From contig JAJXTB010000075.1 of assembly GCA_021784205.1 (NCBI GenBank), positions 1 through 13,931 of the forward strand: 13,931 bases of DNA, written 5' to 3'. The number at the start of each line of letters is the position of its first letter. Position 1 is the stretch's first letter. Under the pieces are notes generated by a model that saw only the letters and a list, made by a program, of their open reading frames with translations, did no database searches and was not told the DNA's origin. The position numbers and the translations under genes were made by a program. This DNA is from Actinomycetes bacterium (lineage in GTDB: Bacteria > Actinomycetota > Acidimicrobiia > Acidimicrobiales > RAAP-2). Positions 6,546 through 13,704 of this stretch are shown here, piece by piece.

Positions 6546-7787
6546 GTGTACTTCGAGGACCAGTACCTGACCGACGAGCAGCGCATGATGCGCGACACCA
6601 GCCGACGCTACGTGGATCGCGTCGTGATCCCCTTCCTCGCCGAGAACCGCATGCGCGAGTGGGAGATGGATCCGAGCGCGCGTCTCGCGCCGCACCTGCT
6701 CGAAGAGGCCGACGCCGCCGGGCTGCGCTCGCTCGGCGTTCCCGAGCGCTTCGGCGGCGTGGCCCTCGAGGCGGCCACCGCATCCCAGACCCTGGCGCTC
6801 ATCGCGACTGAGCTCGCCCGCGGCGACTCGGGACTCGCCGACAAGCTGGTCCAGAACTGGAAGATTGCGGTACTGATCTCGCGCTTGGCGCCCGAAGACC
6901 TTCAGGAGTACTGGTTCACGCGCTACATGGCCGAGCCCCAGTTCCTGATGGCCCACTGCCTGACCGAACCCGCTGGCGCCTCGGACCGGTGGCTGCCCTA
7001 CTCGGTGCCCGAAGTGAACATGAACACCACCGCCGTCCTCGAGGGCGATACGTGGGTGATCAACGGCCGCAAGCAGTTCATCTCCAACGGCTATGACGCG
7101 AGTCTCTACGTCGTCTACGCGAACACCAACGACGCGCAGCCCATGTCCAAGGGCACGTCAAGCTTCATCGTGGGCCGCGACACGCCCGGCCTCGAGGTGA
7201 CGCGCTGCAACGAGACCATCGGCGGGCGCTACATGAACAACGGCGAGATCACCTTCACCGACTGTCGCGTGCCGGCGGCCAACCTGCTGGTGCGCGACGA
7301 CGCGCTCGCCCAGGCCGGGATCTACTTCCGCCCGGGCAAGGTGCTGGTCGCCGCGAAGAGCCTGGGGATCGGCCTGGGCGCCTACGAGGAGACGGTGAAG
7401 TTCGTCCACGAGCGCGTCCAGGGTGGGCGCGTTCTCATCAAGCACCAAGCCGTCGCCTCGCGCATCGCCGACATGGCCACGCGCCTCGAGGCGGTCGGCG
7501 CGCTGTTGCGTCACGCCGCACGAGCCGTTGACGAGTACTCCCCCGACGCCGACGTGCTGTGCAACATGGTCAAGGTCTTCGCCTCGCACGAGATCGTCAC
7601 GGTCTGTCAGCACGCGATGGAGCTGCACGGCGGATATGGTGCGATGCTCGAGGTCGGCATCGAGAAGTACATGCGCGACGCGTTGATCAACCTGCACTCC
7701 GACGGCACCACCGACGTCTCCAACTTCAAGATCGTCAAGGCCATGTTCCCCGACACCGCCGGCCGCTACGCCGGTCCCGAAGAGTAG
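6546..7787 (+). CDS. Acyl-CoA dehydrogenase family flavoprotein
   Basis: A 413-residue protein with the three-domain acyl-CoA dehydrogenase layout: N-terminal helices (YFEDQYLTDEQRMMRDTSRRYV), a beta domain with FAD/substrate contacts (MAHCLTEPAGASD, about 136-148; VINGRKQFISNGYDA), and a C-terminal helical domain (KSLGIGLGAYEETVKFVHER; ELHGGYGAMLEVGIEKYMRDALINLHSDGTTD). These enzymes form a 2,3-double bond in acyl-CoA esters and pass electrons to ETF in the cytoplasm. Where the family usually has YEGT with the catalytic Glu, this protein has HSDGTTD, so Asp would stand in the base position; the true substrate is therefore uncertain. GTG 6546 is chosen because AAGGGGG (6534-6540) sits 5 nt ahead and the upstream extension is not family-like. 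It is divergent from the ferritin-like gene. Confidence 0.88.
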   Translation: MYFEDQYLTDEQRMMRDTSRRYVDRVVIPFLAENRMREWEMDPSARLAPHLLEEADAAGLRSLGVPERFGGVALEAATASQTLALIATELARGDSGLADKLVQNWKIAVLISRLAPEDLQEYWFTRYMAEPQFLMAHCLTEPAGASDRWLPYSVPEVNMNTTAVLEGDTWVINGRKQFISNGYDASLYVVYANTNDAQPMSKGTSSFIVGRDTPGLEVTRCNETIGGRYMNNGEITFTDCRVPAANLLVRDDALAQAGIYFRPGKVLVAAKSLGIGLGAYEETVKFVHERVQGGRVLIKHQAVASRIADMATRLEAVGALLRHAARAVDEYSPDADVLCNMVKVFASHEIVTVCQHAMELHGGYGAMLEVGIEKYMRDALINLHSDGTTDVSNFKIVKAMFPDTAGRYAGPEE

Positions 7788-7853
7788 GTCCGCGCCCACG
7801 AGGGCGAGGACGTTCACCGAGGGTCTGAATTCGCAGACGGCTGGCGCGCTGGC

Positions 7854-7873
7854 TACCTTGGGACCAGGAGGTG
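7854..7873 (+). promoter_or_regulatory. Candidate -10 box and strong Shine-Dalgarno of the baeRF-like gene
   Basis: TACCTT at 7854-7859 fits a TANNNT -10 element, and AGGAGGTG at 7866-7873 is a near-perfect ribosome-binding site 4 nt before ATG 7878. No convincing -35 box is seen. A small inverted repeat GTCTG/CAGAC (7823-7827 with 7834-7838) lies upstream. The Shine-Dalgarno is firm; the promoter is tentative. Confidence 0.5.
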
Positions 7874-7877
7874 TGAC

Positions 7878-8300
7878 ATGAGTGATGCCACCAAGGGCCT
7901 CGTCGCCGTCGCCGTTACTCGTGACGAGGCTCGCATCTGGTTGTCGGGCGTGGAGTCGAGTTCGCGGCCCGAGACCCTGCGCGCGCCCGACGAGCGCGAG
8001 CGCCACCACCACGTGCGAGAGGCCCAGCGCCACCGCGGCCACGACACCGACCACACCGACGTGGCGTTCTTCGAAGGTCTCACCGAGGCCGTACGCGGCG
8101 CCCGCGAGATCGTCCTCGTCGGCCACGGGACCGGTAAGGCGAACACCATGCTGCGACTCGTCCAGTACTGGGAACGCAAACACCCGGACGTTGCCAAATG
8201 CGTCGTGGGCGCCATTGAGTCCGACCTCGAGGCCATGACCGACGCCGAGATCGCCAAGGTGGTGCGCGAGTGGTGGGACGAGTACCACGACTTCCTGTGA
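7878..8300 (+). CDS. Short baeRF/eRF1-domain-like protein
   Basis: A 140-residue acidic, His/Glu-rich soluble protein. The C-terminal part (EIVLVGHGTGKANTMLRLVQYWERKHPDVAKCVVGAIESDLEAMTDAEIAKVVREWW, about 77-133) resembles the core of bacterial/archaeal eRF1-like (baeRF, 'translational machinery') proteins, where a Rossmann-like strand ending in G-x-G-x-x-K leads into the helix. The N-terminal part has a single strand pair (GLVAVAVTRDEARIWLSG). Those proteins are thought to act on ribosome-bound peptidyl-tRNA or in host-attachment-like roles, but function is not established here. The strong AGGAGGTG supports ATG 7878. It is followed after 17 nt by the pRiA4b-like gene, so the two may be cotranscribed. 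Domain assignment is moderate because the protein is shorter than most relatives. Confidence 0.6.
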   Translation: MSDATKGLVAVAVTRDEARIWLSGVESSSRPETLRAPDERERHHHVREAQRHRGHDTDHTDVAFFEGLTEAVRGAREIVLVGHGTGKANTMLRLVQYWERKHPDVAKCVVGAIESDLEAMTDAEIAKVVREWWDEYHDFL

Positions 8301-8317
8301 GACGACGCCGCTAGCCC

Positions 8318-8875
8318 ATGGCCCGCGCGCGTCGCTCCCACCAGGTGCTGACCCTGCGCGTTGAGCTGGCCGGCACGGATCCGCTCGTGTGGCGTCGCGT
8401 CCTGGTGAACGCCTCGGACACCTTCGAGGACCTCCACGGCGTCCTCCAACTCGCCATGGGCTGGGAGGACTACCACCTCCACGAGTTTCGTGTCGGCGAC
8501 CTTCGCATCGGCATCACTGACGAGGAGGACGACGTGCCCATCACCGACGAGGTGAGTGTCACGCTCGGCGACCTCGTCGGTGTCGGCGGACGCTTCGTCT
8601 ACGAGTACGACTTCGGTGACTCCTGGGTCCACGACGTCGAGGTCGAGGCGAGCGAGGAGGTCCCCCGCGCTCTGGAGCGGCCCGTGTGCGTGGGTGGGGA
8701 ACGTGCCTGCCCTCCCGAGGACAGCGGGGGCGTCGCCGGCTTCGAGGAGCTCCTCTTGGTTCTCTCGGATCCCGACCATGACCGGTACCGCGAGTTGGTT
8801 CGCTGGGCCAACGGCTTCGATCCGACCGCCTTCAGCCTGGCGGCGGTGAACGTCTCGCTCCAGCACCCGCGCTAG
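8318..8875 (+). CDS. Plasmid pRiA4b ORF-3-like family protein
   Basis: A 185-residue soluble protein with the pRiA4b ORF-3-like (PF07929) pattern: LRVELAGTDPLVWRRVLV (about 12-29), the segment TFEDLHGVLQLAMGWEDYHLHEF (about 35-57), YEYDFGDSWVHDVEVE (about 94-109), and the Cys-containing tail CVGGERACPPEDSGGVAGF (about 123-141). The family is widespread on chromosomes and plasmids and sits beside replication or defence-type genes in some genomes; no biochemical role is known. The start ATG 8318 comes 17 nt after the previous stop, with no obvious Shine-Dalgarno, which suggests translational coupling or a weak site. It is convergent with the asparaginase gene. Confidence 0.88.
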   Translation: MARARRSHQVLTLRVELAGTDPLVWRRVLVNASDTFEDLHGVLQLAMGWEDYHLHEFRVGDLRIGITDEEDDVPITDEVSVTLGDLVGVGGRFVYEYDFGDSWVHDVEVEASEEVPRALERPVCVGGERACPPEDSGGVAGFEELLLVLSDPDHDRYRELVRWANGFDPTAFSLAAVNVSLQHPR

Positions 8876-8897
8876 AGATCGGCGCCAGTGGCGTTGC

Positions 8898-8913
8898 CGG
8901 GCGGATCCGCCCG
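8898..8913. terminator. GC-rich palindrome between convergent genes
   Basis: A perfect 16-bp palindrome, CGGGCGGATCCGCCCG, in the 50-bp gap between two converging genes. As RNA it would give a 6-bp GC stem with a 4-nt loop on either strand, without a T-tract. It is a candidate bidirectional terminator, as is common in actinobacteria. Confidence 0.45.
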
Positions 8914-8925
8914 CGACGGTCACCG

Positions 8926-9939
8926 CTACTCGCGAAACATCGCCTCGTTGACCACCGCGAATGCTCGACGACAGTCCTCGACGCTCGCACCCGACCCCAC
9001 CAGCAGGCTCAATAGGACCCGAGCCTTTCGCGCGTCGAGGGCCCCGGCGCTGATGGAACCGCGAGAGAGCACGTCGATCTCCGAGCCGGCGAAGCGATAG
9101 GTCTGACGCAGGGCGTCACCCGCGCCCGCGCGCGAGGCCAGCACCACCGGCACCGTGGCCGAGAGGGCCTCCAGGGCCTCGACGGAGGCCGACGGCACGT
9201 GGCCGCCACCCAGGGCGTCGACCACCACGCCGCGGTACTCGAGGGAAACTACCTGACCCACCAGGCGCAGGTCGTCACCGAGCGAGGCCGCGATCAGGGC
9301 GATGTCGGCGCTCGCGGTCATGGTGCCCAACACCCGCGGCCAGGGGGTCACGCTCAGGGCCAGGCGCACGCGCCCCTCGCTGATCCAGCCCAGTGGGCCC
9401 ACCGACGGGGAGTGGAACGCGGCCGTGCTGGTGGCGTGGGACTTGCGCACGAAGCGTGCGGCGTGGATCTCTCCGTTCATCACCACGAGGGTTCCCAGGC
9501 CCCGCGCCGCGGGAGAGATCGCGACACGCACCGCGTCGAGAAGGTTCGCGGGTCCGTCGGCGCCGGCTTCGGTGGCGTTGCGCATGGCACCGGTGAATAC
9601 GACGGGCGCGTCGCCGGCGACGAGCAGGTCGAGCGCGAAGGCCATCTCCTCCATGGTGTCGGTCCCCTGGGTCACGACGACGCCCGCCGCGCCGTCGGCG
9701 AGGCGGGCTTCGATCTCTCGCGCCAGGTTCAACGCGTCACTGATGGTGAGATCACTCGAGGCGACGCGCTGCAAGGCGACCGCCTTCACGTCGGCCAGCT
9801 CGCCGACGCCGGCCACGCCCGTCAGGAGGTCGCCGGCGTCGAGGCTGGGCGCCACGCCCGCCTGATCGGCCACGGCCGTCGAGGCGATCGTGCCACCGAG
9901 GGAGATGACGGCGATTCGAGGATGCGTAGTCTCGCTCAC
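8926..9939 (-). CDS. ansA: L-asparaginase (type I/II fold)
   Basis: A 337-residue asparaginase, the usual length. It has the nucleophile motif SLGGTIAS (T17), the substrate-loop residues VASSDLT (S62/D63), the second Thr with the catalytic Asp in VVVTQGTDTMEE (T93, D94), and a Lys in HAARFVRKSHAT (K166). All catalytic positions are kept. It hydrolyses L-asparagine to aspartate and ammonia. No signal peptide is visible, so a cytoplasmic enzyme is likely. GTG 9939 is chosen: AAAGGA lies about 5-7 nt upstream, and the longer reading from 9966 adds a non-homologous stretch. It is convergent with the pRiA4b-like gene and divergent from the substrate-binding-like gene (92-nt gap). Related amidases of the same fold cannot be excluded. 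Confidence 0.9.
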   Translation of the reverse strand: MSETTHPRIAVISLGGTIASTAVADQAGVAPSLDAGDLLTGVAGVGELADVKAVALQRVASSDLTISDALNLAREIEARLADGAAGVVVTQGTDTMEEMAFALDLLVAGDAPVVFTGAMRNATEAGADGPANLLDAVRVAISPAARGLGTLVVMNGEIHAARFVRKSHATSTAAFHSPSVGPLGWISEGRVRLALSVTPWPRVLGTMTASADIALIAASLGDDLRLVGQVVSLEYRGVVVDALGGGHVPSASVEALEALSATVPVVLASRAGAGDALRQTYRFAGSEIDVLSRGSISAGALDARKARVLLSLLVGSGASVEDCRRAFAVVNEAMFRE

Positions 9940-10019
9940 GTGCGTCCTTTGAGAGGTTCTCTCCACTTTAGGAGGACCTCTGCGAGGGCGGACGAGCGCC
10001 GAAAACGCGACTGGTGTGC

Positions 10020-10025
10020 CAATAT
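10020..10025 (+). promoter_or_regulatory. Possible -10 box for leaderless transcript
   Basis: CAATAT ends 6 nt before ATG 10032, the spacing at which a transcript would start at the A of the ATG. No Shine-Dalgarno is present. The first base departs from TANNNT, so the call is weak. Confidence 0.3.
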
Positions 10026-10031
10026 GTCTCG

Positions 10032-10937
10032 ATGACCACCTTGCGCGTCGGCACGTTCACGCGCTCGGTCGTGATCGAACTGGCGCGACGCCGCGGTGAC
10101 TTCGAGCGCGCCGATCTCGCGATCGAAGAGCAGGCCGTCGTCTCCTCGCCCGCCCAGTTCCGCTCCCTCGCCGGTGGTGAGCTCGACGTCGCCATCACCA
10201 GCCCCGACAATGTCCTCGCCTACCACTTCCTCTCGGACAACCCACTGGCGCGCCGTCTCGACCTGCGGGTCCTCAACGCGCTGGACCGCGGCACGGGCCT
10301 CTCGCTGTGGCTGGCGCCAGGACTAAGCGTCGAGGACGTGCGAGGCAGCGTGGTCGGGGTCGACGTGGGCATGTCGGGTTTCGCATTCGTCGCCTACGCC
10401 CTGTTGGAGCGGGCGGGCATCGCGCGCGCGGACTACACCATCGACGCTCTCGGCTCCACGCCCCAGCGGGTGCGAGCGCTCATCGACGGGACCTGCGCGG
10501 CGACGGTTCTCAACGCCGGCAACGAGTTGCGCGCGGCCGACGCCGGTTGCACGTGTGCGGGCACCGTCACCGACCTCGGCCCCTACCTCGGCACCGTGAT
10601 CGCCACGATGGACGGTCTCGCCGAGCCGTGGCGCGCGGCCAGCGAGCACTTCGCCGCGGTGCTGGTGAATGTCGCGCGCGACGTCGTCGCGGGCATCCTT
10701 GACGACGAGGTCGTCGACGCGACGCGGTCCCTGCTGGGCCTGCCGCTCGCCGACGCTGCGCGCCACCTCGCGATCCTGAAGGACCCTCGTACCGGACTCG
10801 TCGCCGACGGCCGAGTGGACCGTGCCTCGATCGCCACCCTGGTCTCGCTACGACGCAGCTACCTCGCCAACGCCGAGCTCGACGCGATCGACGCGTCCCT
10901 CAGTGACGTGGTGCGCGACGGGGTTCTCACCGACTAG
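10032..10937 (+). CDS. Substrate-binding-protein-like (SsuA/THI5/NMT1 fold), no signal peptide
   Basis: A 301-residue protein with the two-lobe periplasmic-binding-protein type II pattern. The first strand TLRVGTFTRSVVIELARRRGDFE is followed by FRSLAGGELDVAITSPDNVLAYHF, GTGLSLWLAPGLSVEDVRGSVVGVDVGMSGFAFVAYALLERAG and LIDGTCAATVLNAGNELRAAD. This is the order seen in SsuA/THI5-like proteins that bind organosulfur or pyrimidine-like ligands for ABC importers. No lipobox or hydrophobic signal peptide is visible and no permease or ATPase genes are nearby, so it may be an intracellular ligand-binding protein or enzyme; the ligand is unknown. The ATG at 10032 directly precedes the first strand; the longer reading from 10014 adds six residues with no support. 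It is probably transcribed separately from the aldehyde dehydrogenase gene (109-nt gap). Confidence 0.65.
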   Translation: MTTLRVGTFTRSVVIELARRRGDFERADLAIEEQAVVSSPAQFRSLAGGELDVAITSPDNVLAYHFLSDNPLARRLDLRVLNALDRGTGLSLWLAPGLSVEDVRGSVVGVDVGMSGFAFVAYALLERAGIARADYTIDALGSTPQRVRALIDGTCAATVLNAGNELRAADAGCTCAGTVTDLGPYLGTVIATMDGLAEPWRAASEHFAAVLVNVARDVVAGILDDEVVDATRSLLGLPLADAARHLAILKDPRTGLVADGRVDRASIATLVSLRRSYLANAELDAIDASLSDVVRDGVLTD

Positions 10938-11046
10938 TCCGGGCTGAAACTTTTTAACGTCCGACACCTCGAGTTCGCTCGCCGAAACGCGGCCGACGCC
11001 ATAAGGTGGCCTCACCCAACGCCGCTACGCACTCAAAGGACCGGCC

Positions 11047-12567
11047 GTGACCCACGAATCGTTTCGAACACCACTGTTGACGACCGCGCTGCTGGAGAGC
11101 CGCCCGCGCTGGGGGGCCTTCATCGGCGGCTCGTTCGTCCCGAGCGACGGCGAAACCTTCGAAGTCCTCGAGGCCGCCACGGCCCGGCCACTCGCGGTGG
11201 TCGACGTCGCCGACGAGGCCATGGTCGCGCGTGCGGTCGCCGACGCGCGCCGCGCCTACGACGAGATCTGGCGCTACCTGCCCCCCAAGGAGAAGGGTGC
11301 TCTGATGCGCCAGGTGGCGGCGCACATCCGCGAGCACGCCGACGAGCTCGCCGAGCTGTGCGCGCGCGAGGTGGGCAAGCCCCGTCGCGACGCCCTGCGC
11401 GTCGACGTGACCTCGAGCCACACCAGCTTCGACTACTACGCCGGGCTCACCGAGTTCATCCACGGCCAGATCATCGACCAGGGGCCGGTCGAGGCGAGGG
11501 TCACCTACGAGCCCTACGGCGTCGTGGCCGCCATCTTGCCCTTCAACTGGCCCCCCATCCACTTCTCCAAGAAGAGCGCGCCGGCGCTCGCCGTCGGCAA
11601 CACCGTCGTGATCAAGCCCGGCGAGCAGGCGCCGCTCACCGTGCTGCGCCTGGTGGAGATCGCCAACGAGGTCCTGCCCCCCGGCGTGATCAACGCGGTG
11701 AGCGGGATGCCGGCGGGCGCCGCGCTGGCGAGCCACCCGCGCGTCGAGCGCATCTCCTTCACCGGCGCGACCGCGACGGGTCGACGGGTCATGGAGAGCG
11801 CCGCGAAGAACCTCACCTACGCCACGCTCGAACTCGGCGGCAAGAACGCCCTGATCGTGCTGGACGACGCCGACCTCGAGAGCGCCGTCGCCGTGGCCAT
11901 CGAGGGCATGTTCTACAACCAGGGCGAGGCCTGCACGTCGACCTCGCGCCTGCTCGTGCACTCGAGCCTCTACGACGAGTTCGCCGAGCGCTTCGTCGAG
12001 GCCACGCGAGCCCTCGTGGTGGGCGATCCCCTCGAGGCCGCGACCGACATCGGGCCGATGGTCGACGCGCGCCAGCAGAGCCGGGTGAACGACTACGCGC
12101 GCGTCGCGCTCGAAGAGGGCGCCACGCTCCTCTACCAGGGAGCGGTCCCCGACGACGAGCACCTTCGCGAGGGCTTTTACGTCGCCCCGATGGTCGTGGG
12201 CGACGTCACGCGCGTTATGAGAATCGCCCGCGAGGAGATCTTCGGTCCCGTGGCCGCCCTCATGCGCTTTGACAACGACGACGAGGCTGTCGAGATCGCC
12301 AACGACTCCGACTACGGGCTGACCGCGGCGATCATGACCCGCGACGAGACGCGCGCGGCCCGCCTGGCCGCGCGTCTCGAGGTCGGCATGGTCTTCGTGA
12401 ACAACTACACCCGGCGCAACTACGTCGGCTCGCCCTTCGGGGGGGTCAAGGGCAGCGGATACGGGCGCGAGTACGGCGAGGAGACGTTGCACGAGTTCGT
12501 GCGCGCGAAGAACGTCCGCTTCCCCTCGGGCCGCGGTGTCATCGCCGGCTGGCCGCCGCGCGCCTAG
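11047..12567 (+). CDS. NAD(P)-dependent aldehyde dehydrogenase
   Basis: A 506-residue enzyme of the aldehyde dehydrogenase superfamily. It has the cofactor/transition-state motif ILPFNWP with N167, the cofactor Lys in VVIKPGEQAP (K190), the FTGATATGR coenzyme loop (about 238-246), the general base in LELGGKN (E262) and the nucleophile in NQGEACTSTSR (C296). The family-typical EEIFGPV (about 398-404) and the C-terminal SPFGGVKGSGYGREYGEE follow. All catalytic residues are kept. It oxidises an aldehyde to the acid (or acyl-CoA); the substrate cannot be told. GTG 11047 is supported by AAAGGA about 7 nt upstream. No adjacent partner gene suggests a pathway; the next gene starts 38 nt downstream with its own promoter-like signal. 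Confidence 0.92.
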   Translation: MTHESFRTPLLTTALLESRPRWGAFIGGSFVPSDGETFEVLEAATARPLAVVDVADEAMVARAVADARRAYDEIWRYLPPKEKGALMRQVAAHIREHADELAELCAREVGKPRRDALRVDVTSSHTSFDYYAGLTEFIHGQIIDQGPVEARVTYEPYGVVAAILPFNWPPIHFSKKSAPALAVGNTVVIKPGEQAPLTVLRLVEIANEVLPPGVINAVSGMPAGAALASHPRVERISFTGATATGRRVMESAAKNLTYATLELGGKNALIVLDDADLESAVAVAIEGMFYNQGEACTSTSRLLVHSSLYDEFAERFVEATRALVVGDPLEAATDIGPMVDARQQSRVNDYARVALEEGATLLYQGAVPDDEHLREGFYVAPMVVGDVTRVMRIAREEIFGPVAALMRFDNDDEAVEIANDSDYGLTAAIMTRDETRAARLAARLEVGMVFVNNYTRRNYVGSPFGGVKGSGYGREYGEETLHEFVRAKNVRFPSGRGVIAGWPPRA

Positions 12568-12593
12568 GAATCCGACGCCTCTCACCGCCTCGA

Positions 12594-12599
12594 TACACT
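12594..12599 (+). promoter_or_regulatory. -10 box for a leaderless transcript of the membrane-protein gene
   Basis: TACACT fits TANNNT and ends 6 nt before ATG 12606, so transcription would begin at the start codon. No Shine-Dalgarno is present, which supports a leaderless mRNA as is frequent in actinobacteria. Confidence 0.5.
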
Positions 12600-12605
12600 G
12601 CGCCC

Positions 12606-13093
12606 ATGGAGTCACGCTGGGTCTCCCGGCGACACACCTCGCTCGCCTTGGGCGGCCTGATCGCCTTCGGCACCGGATTCGGCTTCGTCGAAGCAGCGGT
12701 GGCCTACTACCTGCGTACGGTGATGGGCTCGCCTGACACGTACTCGATCGGCCACTACCGGGTTCTGCTCAACTTGGGATTCATCACCTTCGTCTCGCAT
12801 CTGGACTCCTTTCTGCCGACCAGCCTGGGGCGCGTCGAAGTCGCCCGAGAGGCGGCCACGATCCTGATGCTCGCCGGCGTCGCGATCGCTGTCGGCGAGC
12901 GCGACGCAGCGCGTCGGAGCGTTCCTCGTGGGATTCGCCACGTGGGATCTCTCCTACTACGCGTTCCTGCGACTGATCAGCGGCTGGCCCCAGAGCCTGT
13001 TCACTCGCGACGTCTTATTTCTGATCCCCGTGCCCTGGATCGGGCCGGTGATCACGCCGATCGTGGCTTTTGCCGCCGTTTTCTATCTCGGGG
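12606..13093 (+). pseudogene. Small hydrophobic membrane protein, frameshifted and truncated by an IS607 element
   Basis: The N-terminal part reads GGLIAFGTGFGFVEAAVAYYLRTV and LGRVEVAREAATILMLAGVAIAVGER in the frame of ATG 12606. The continuation GAFLVGFATWDLSYYAFLRLISGWPQSL and DVLFLIPVPWIGPVITPIVAFAAVFYLG lies one frame over, so a +1 shift occurred near 12900-12915. Read together they give an uncharacterised actinobacterial-type membrane protein with about four or five membrane segments. At about 13090 the sequence stops being hydrophobic and runs into the left end of the IS607 element, and the remaining C-terminus is lost or lies beyond the window. There are thus two separate lesions. A sequencing error could explain the frameshift but not the insertion. 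Function is unknown. Confidence 0.75.
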
Positions 13094-13134
13094 TTGCCAC
13101 CAGATGTCACAGCTCACCGCGAGACTACGAAGTA

Positions 13135-13676
13135 ATGAATTTAAGTGAGTGGGCCAAAGTACAGGGATACATCCCCAGACCGCCTACCGGTGGTTTCGAG
13201 AGGGAACACTGCCCGTGCCCGCACGTCAGATTGGTCGACTTATTCTCGTCGGCGATCTCGAAACGTCAAGCCCTGATGCGGGCATTACCGCCGTCTACGC
13301 TCGCGTCTCATCTGGCGACCAACGAGCGGACCTCGAACGCCAGGTGGCGCGAGTGAGTACTTGGGCCACGTCGCAGGGTCATTCGATTGATCGCGTGGTA
13401 ACCGAAGTTGGCTCCGGTCTCAACGGCATGCGACGCAAATTCCTCGCCCTGCGTAGCGATCCGTCCGTGACAACGATTGTGGTCGAACATCGTGATCGCT
13501 TCGCCAGATTCGGTTCGCAATACGTCGCTGCGTCATTGGCGGCCAACGGACGACGACTGGTCGTGGTGGACGACACCGAAGTCGACGACGACCTCGTTCG
13601 TGACATGACTGAGGTGCTGACGTCGTTCTGCGCTCGCCTCTATGGTCGTCGTGCGGCCGCACACCGAGCGACTTAA
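13135..13676 (+). pseudogene. tnpA: IS607-family serine recombinase TnpA, apparent 1-nt deletion near the start
   Basis: From ATG 13135 the sequence begins with the typical MNLSEWAKVQG, but the rest of the family sequence (IHPQTAYRWFREG..., then AVYARVSSGDQRADLERQ with the catalytic Ser in the YARVS motif, ending EVLTSFCARLYGRR) continues in the -1 frame. One base is missing at the GGG run 13164-13166. The downstream part has an MerR-like HTH (about the first 35 residues) and the serine-recombinase catalytic domain, otherwise full-length. GTG 13149 lies in the downstream frame and would give a 175-residue protein lacking about nine N-terminal residues, so limited function is still possible. 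A sequencing error or programmed -1 frameshift are alternatives; no slippery heptamer is evident. In a functional IS607 this enzyme makes the strand exchanges. Confidence 0.75.
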
Positions 13677-13704
13677 GCACTGGCGGCAGTTCAGGAGTCA
13701 GACG

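Noticed and set aside
7158..8923. Two long minus-strand open frames opposite the acyl-CoA dehydrogenase, baeRF-like and pRiA4b-like genes
   Set aside because: Both are repetitive Val/Asp/Gly/Arg-rich shadows of plus-strand genes with clear family motifs and good ribosome-binding sites.
10954..12615. Long minus-strand open frame opposite the aldehyde dehydrogenase
   Set aside because: It is a codon-position shadow in GC-rich DNA; the plus strand has a complete aldehyde dehydrogenase with all catalytic residues, and the minus translation is low-complexity G/A/R/D/V-rich.
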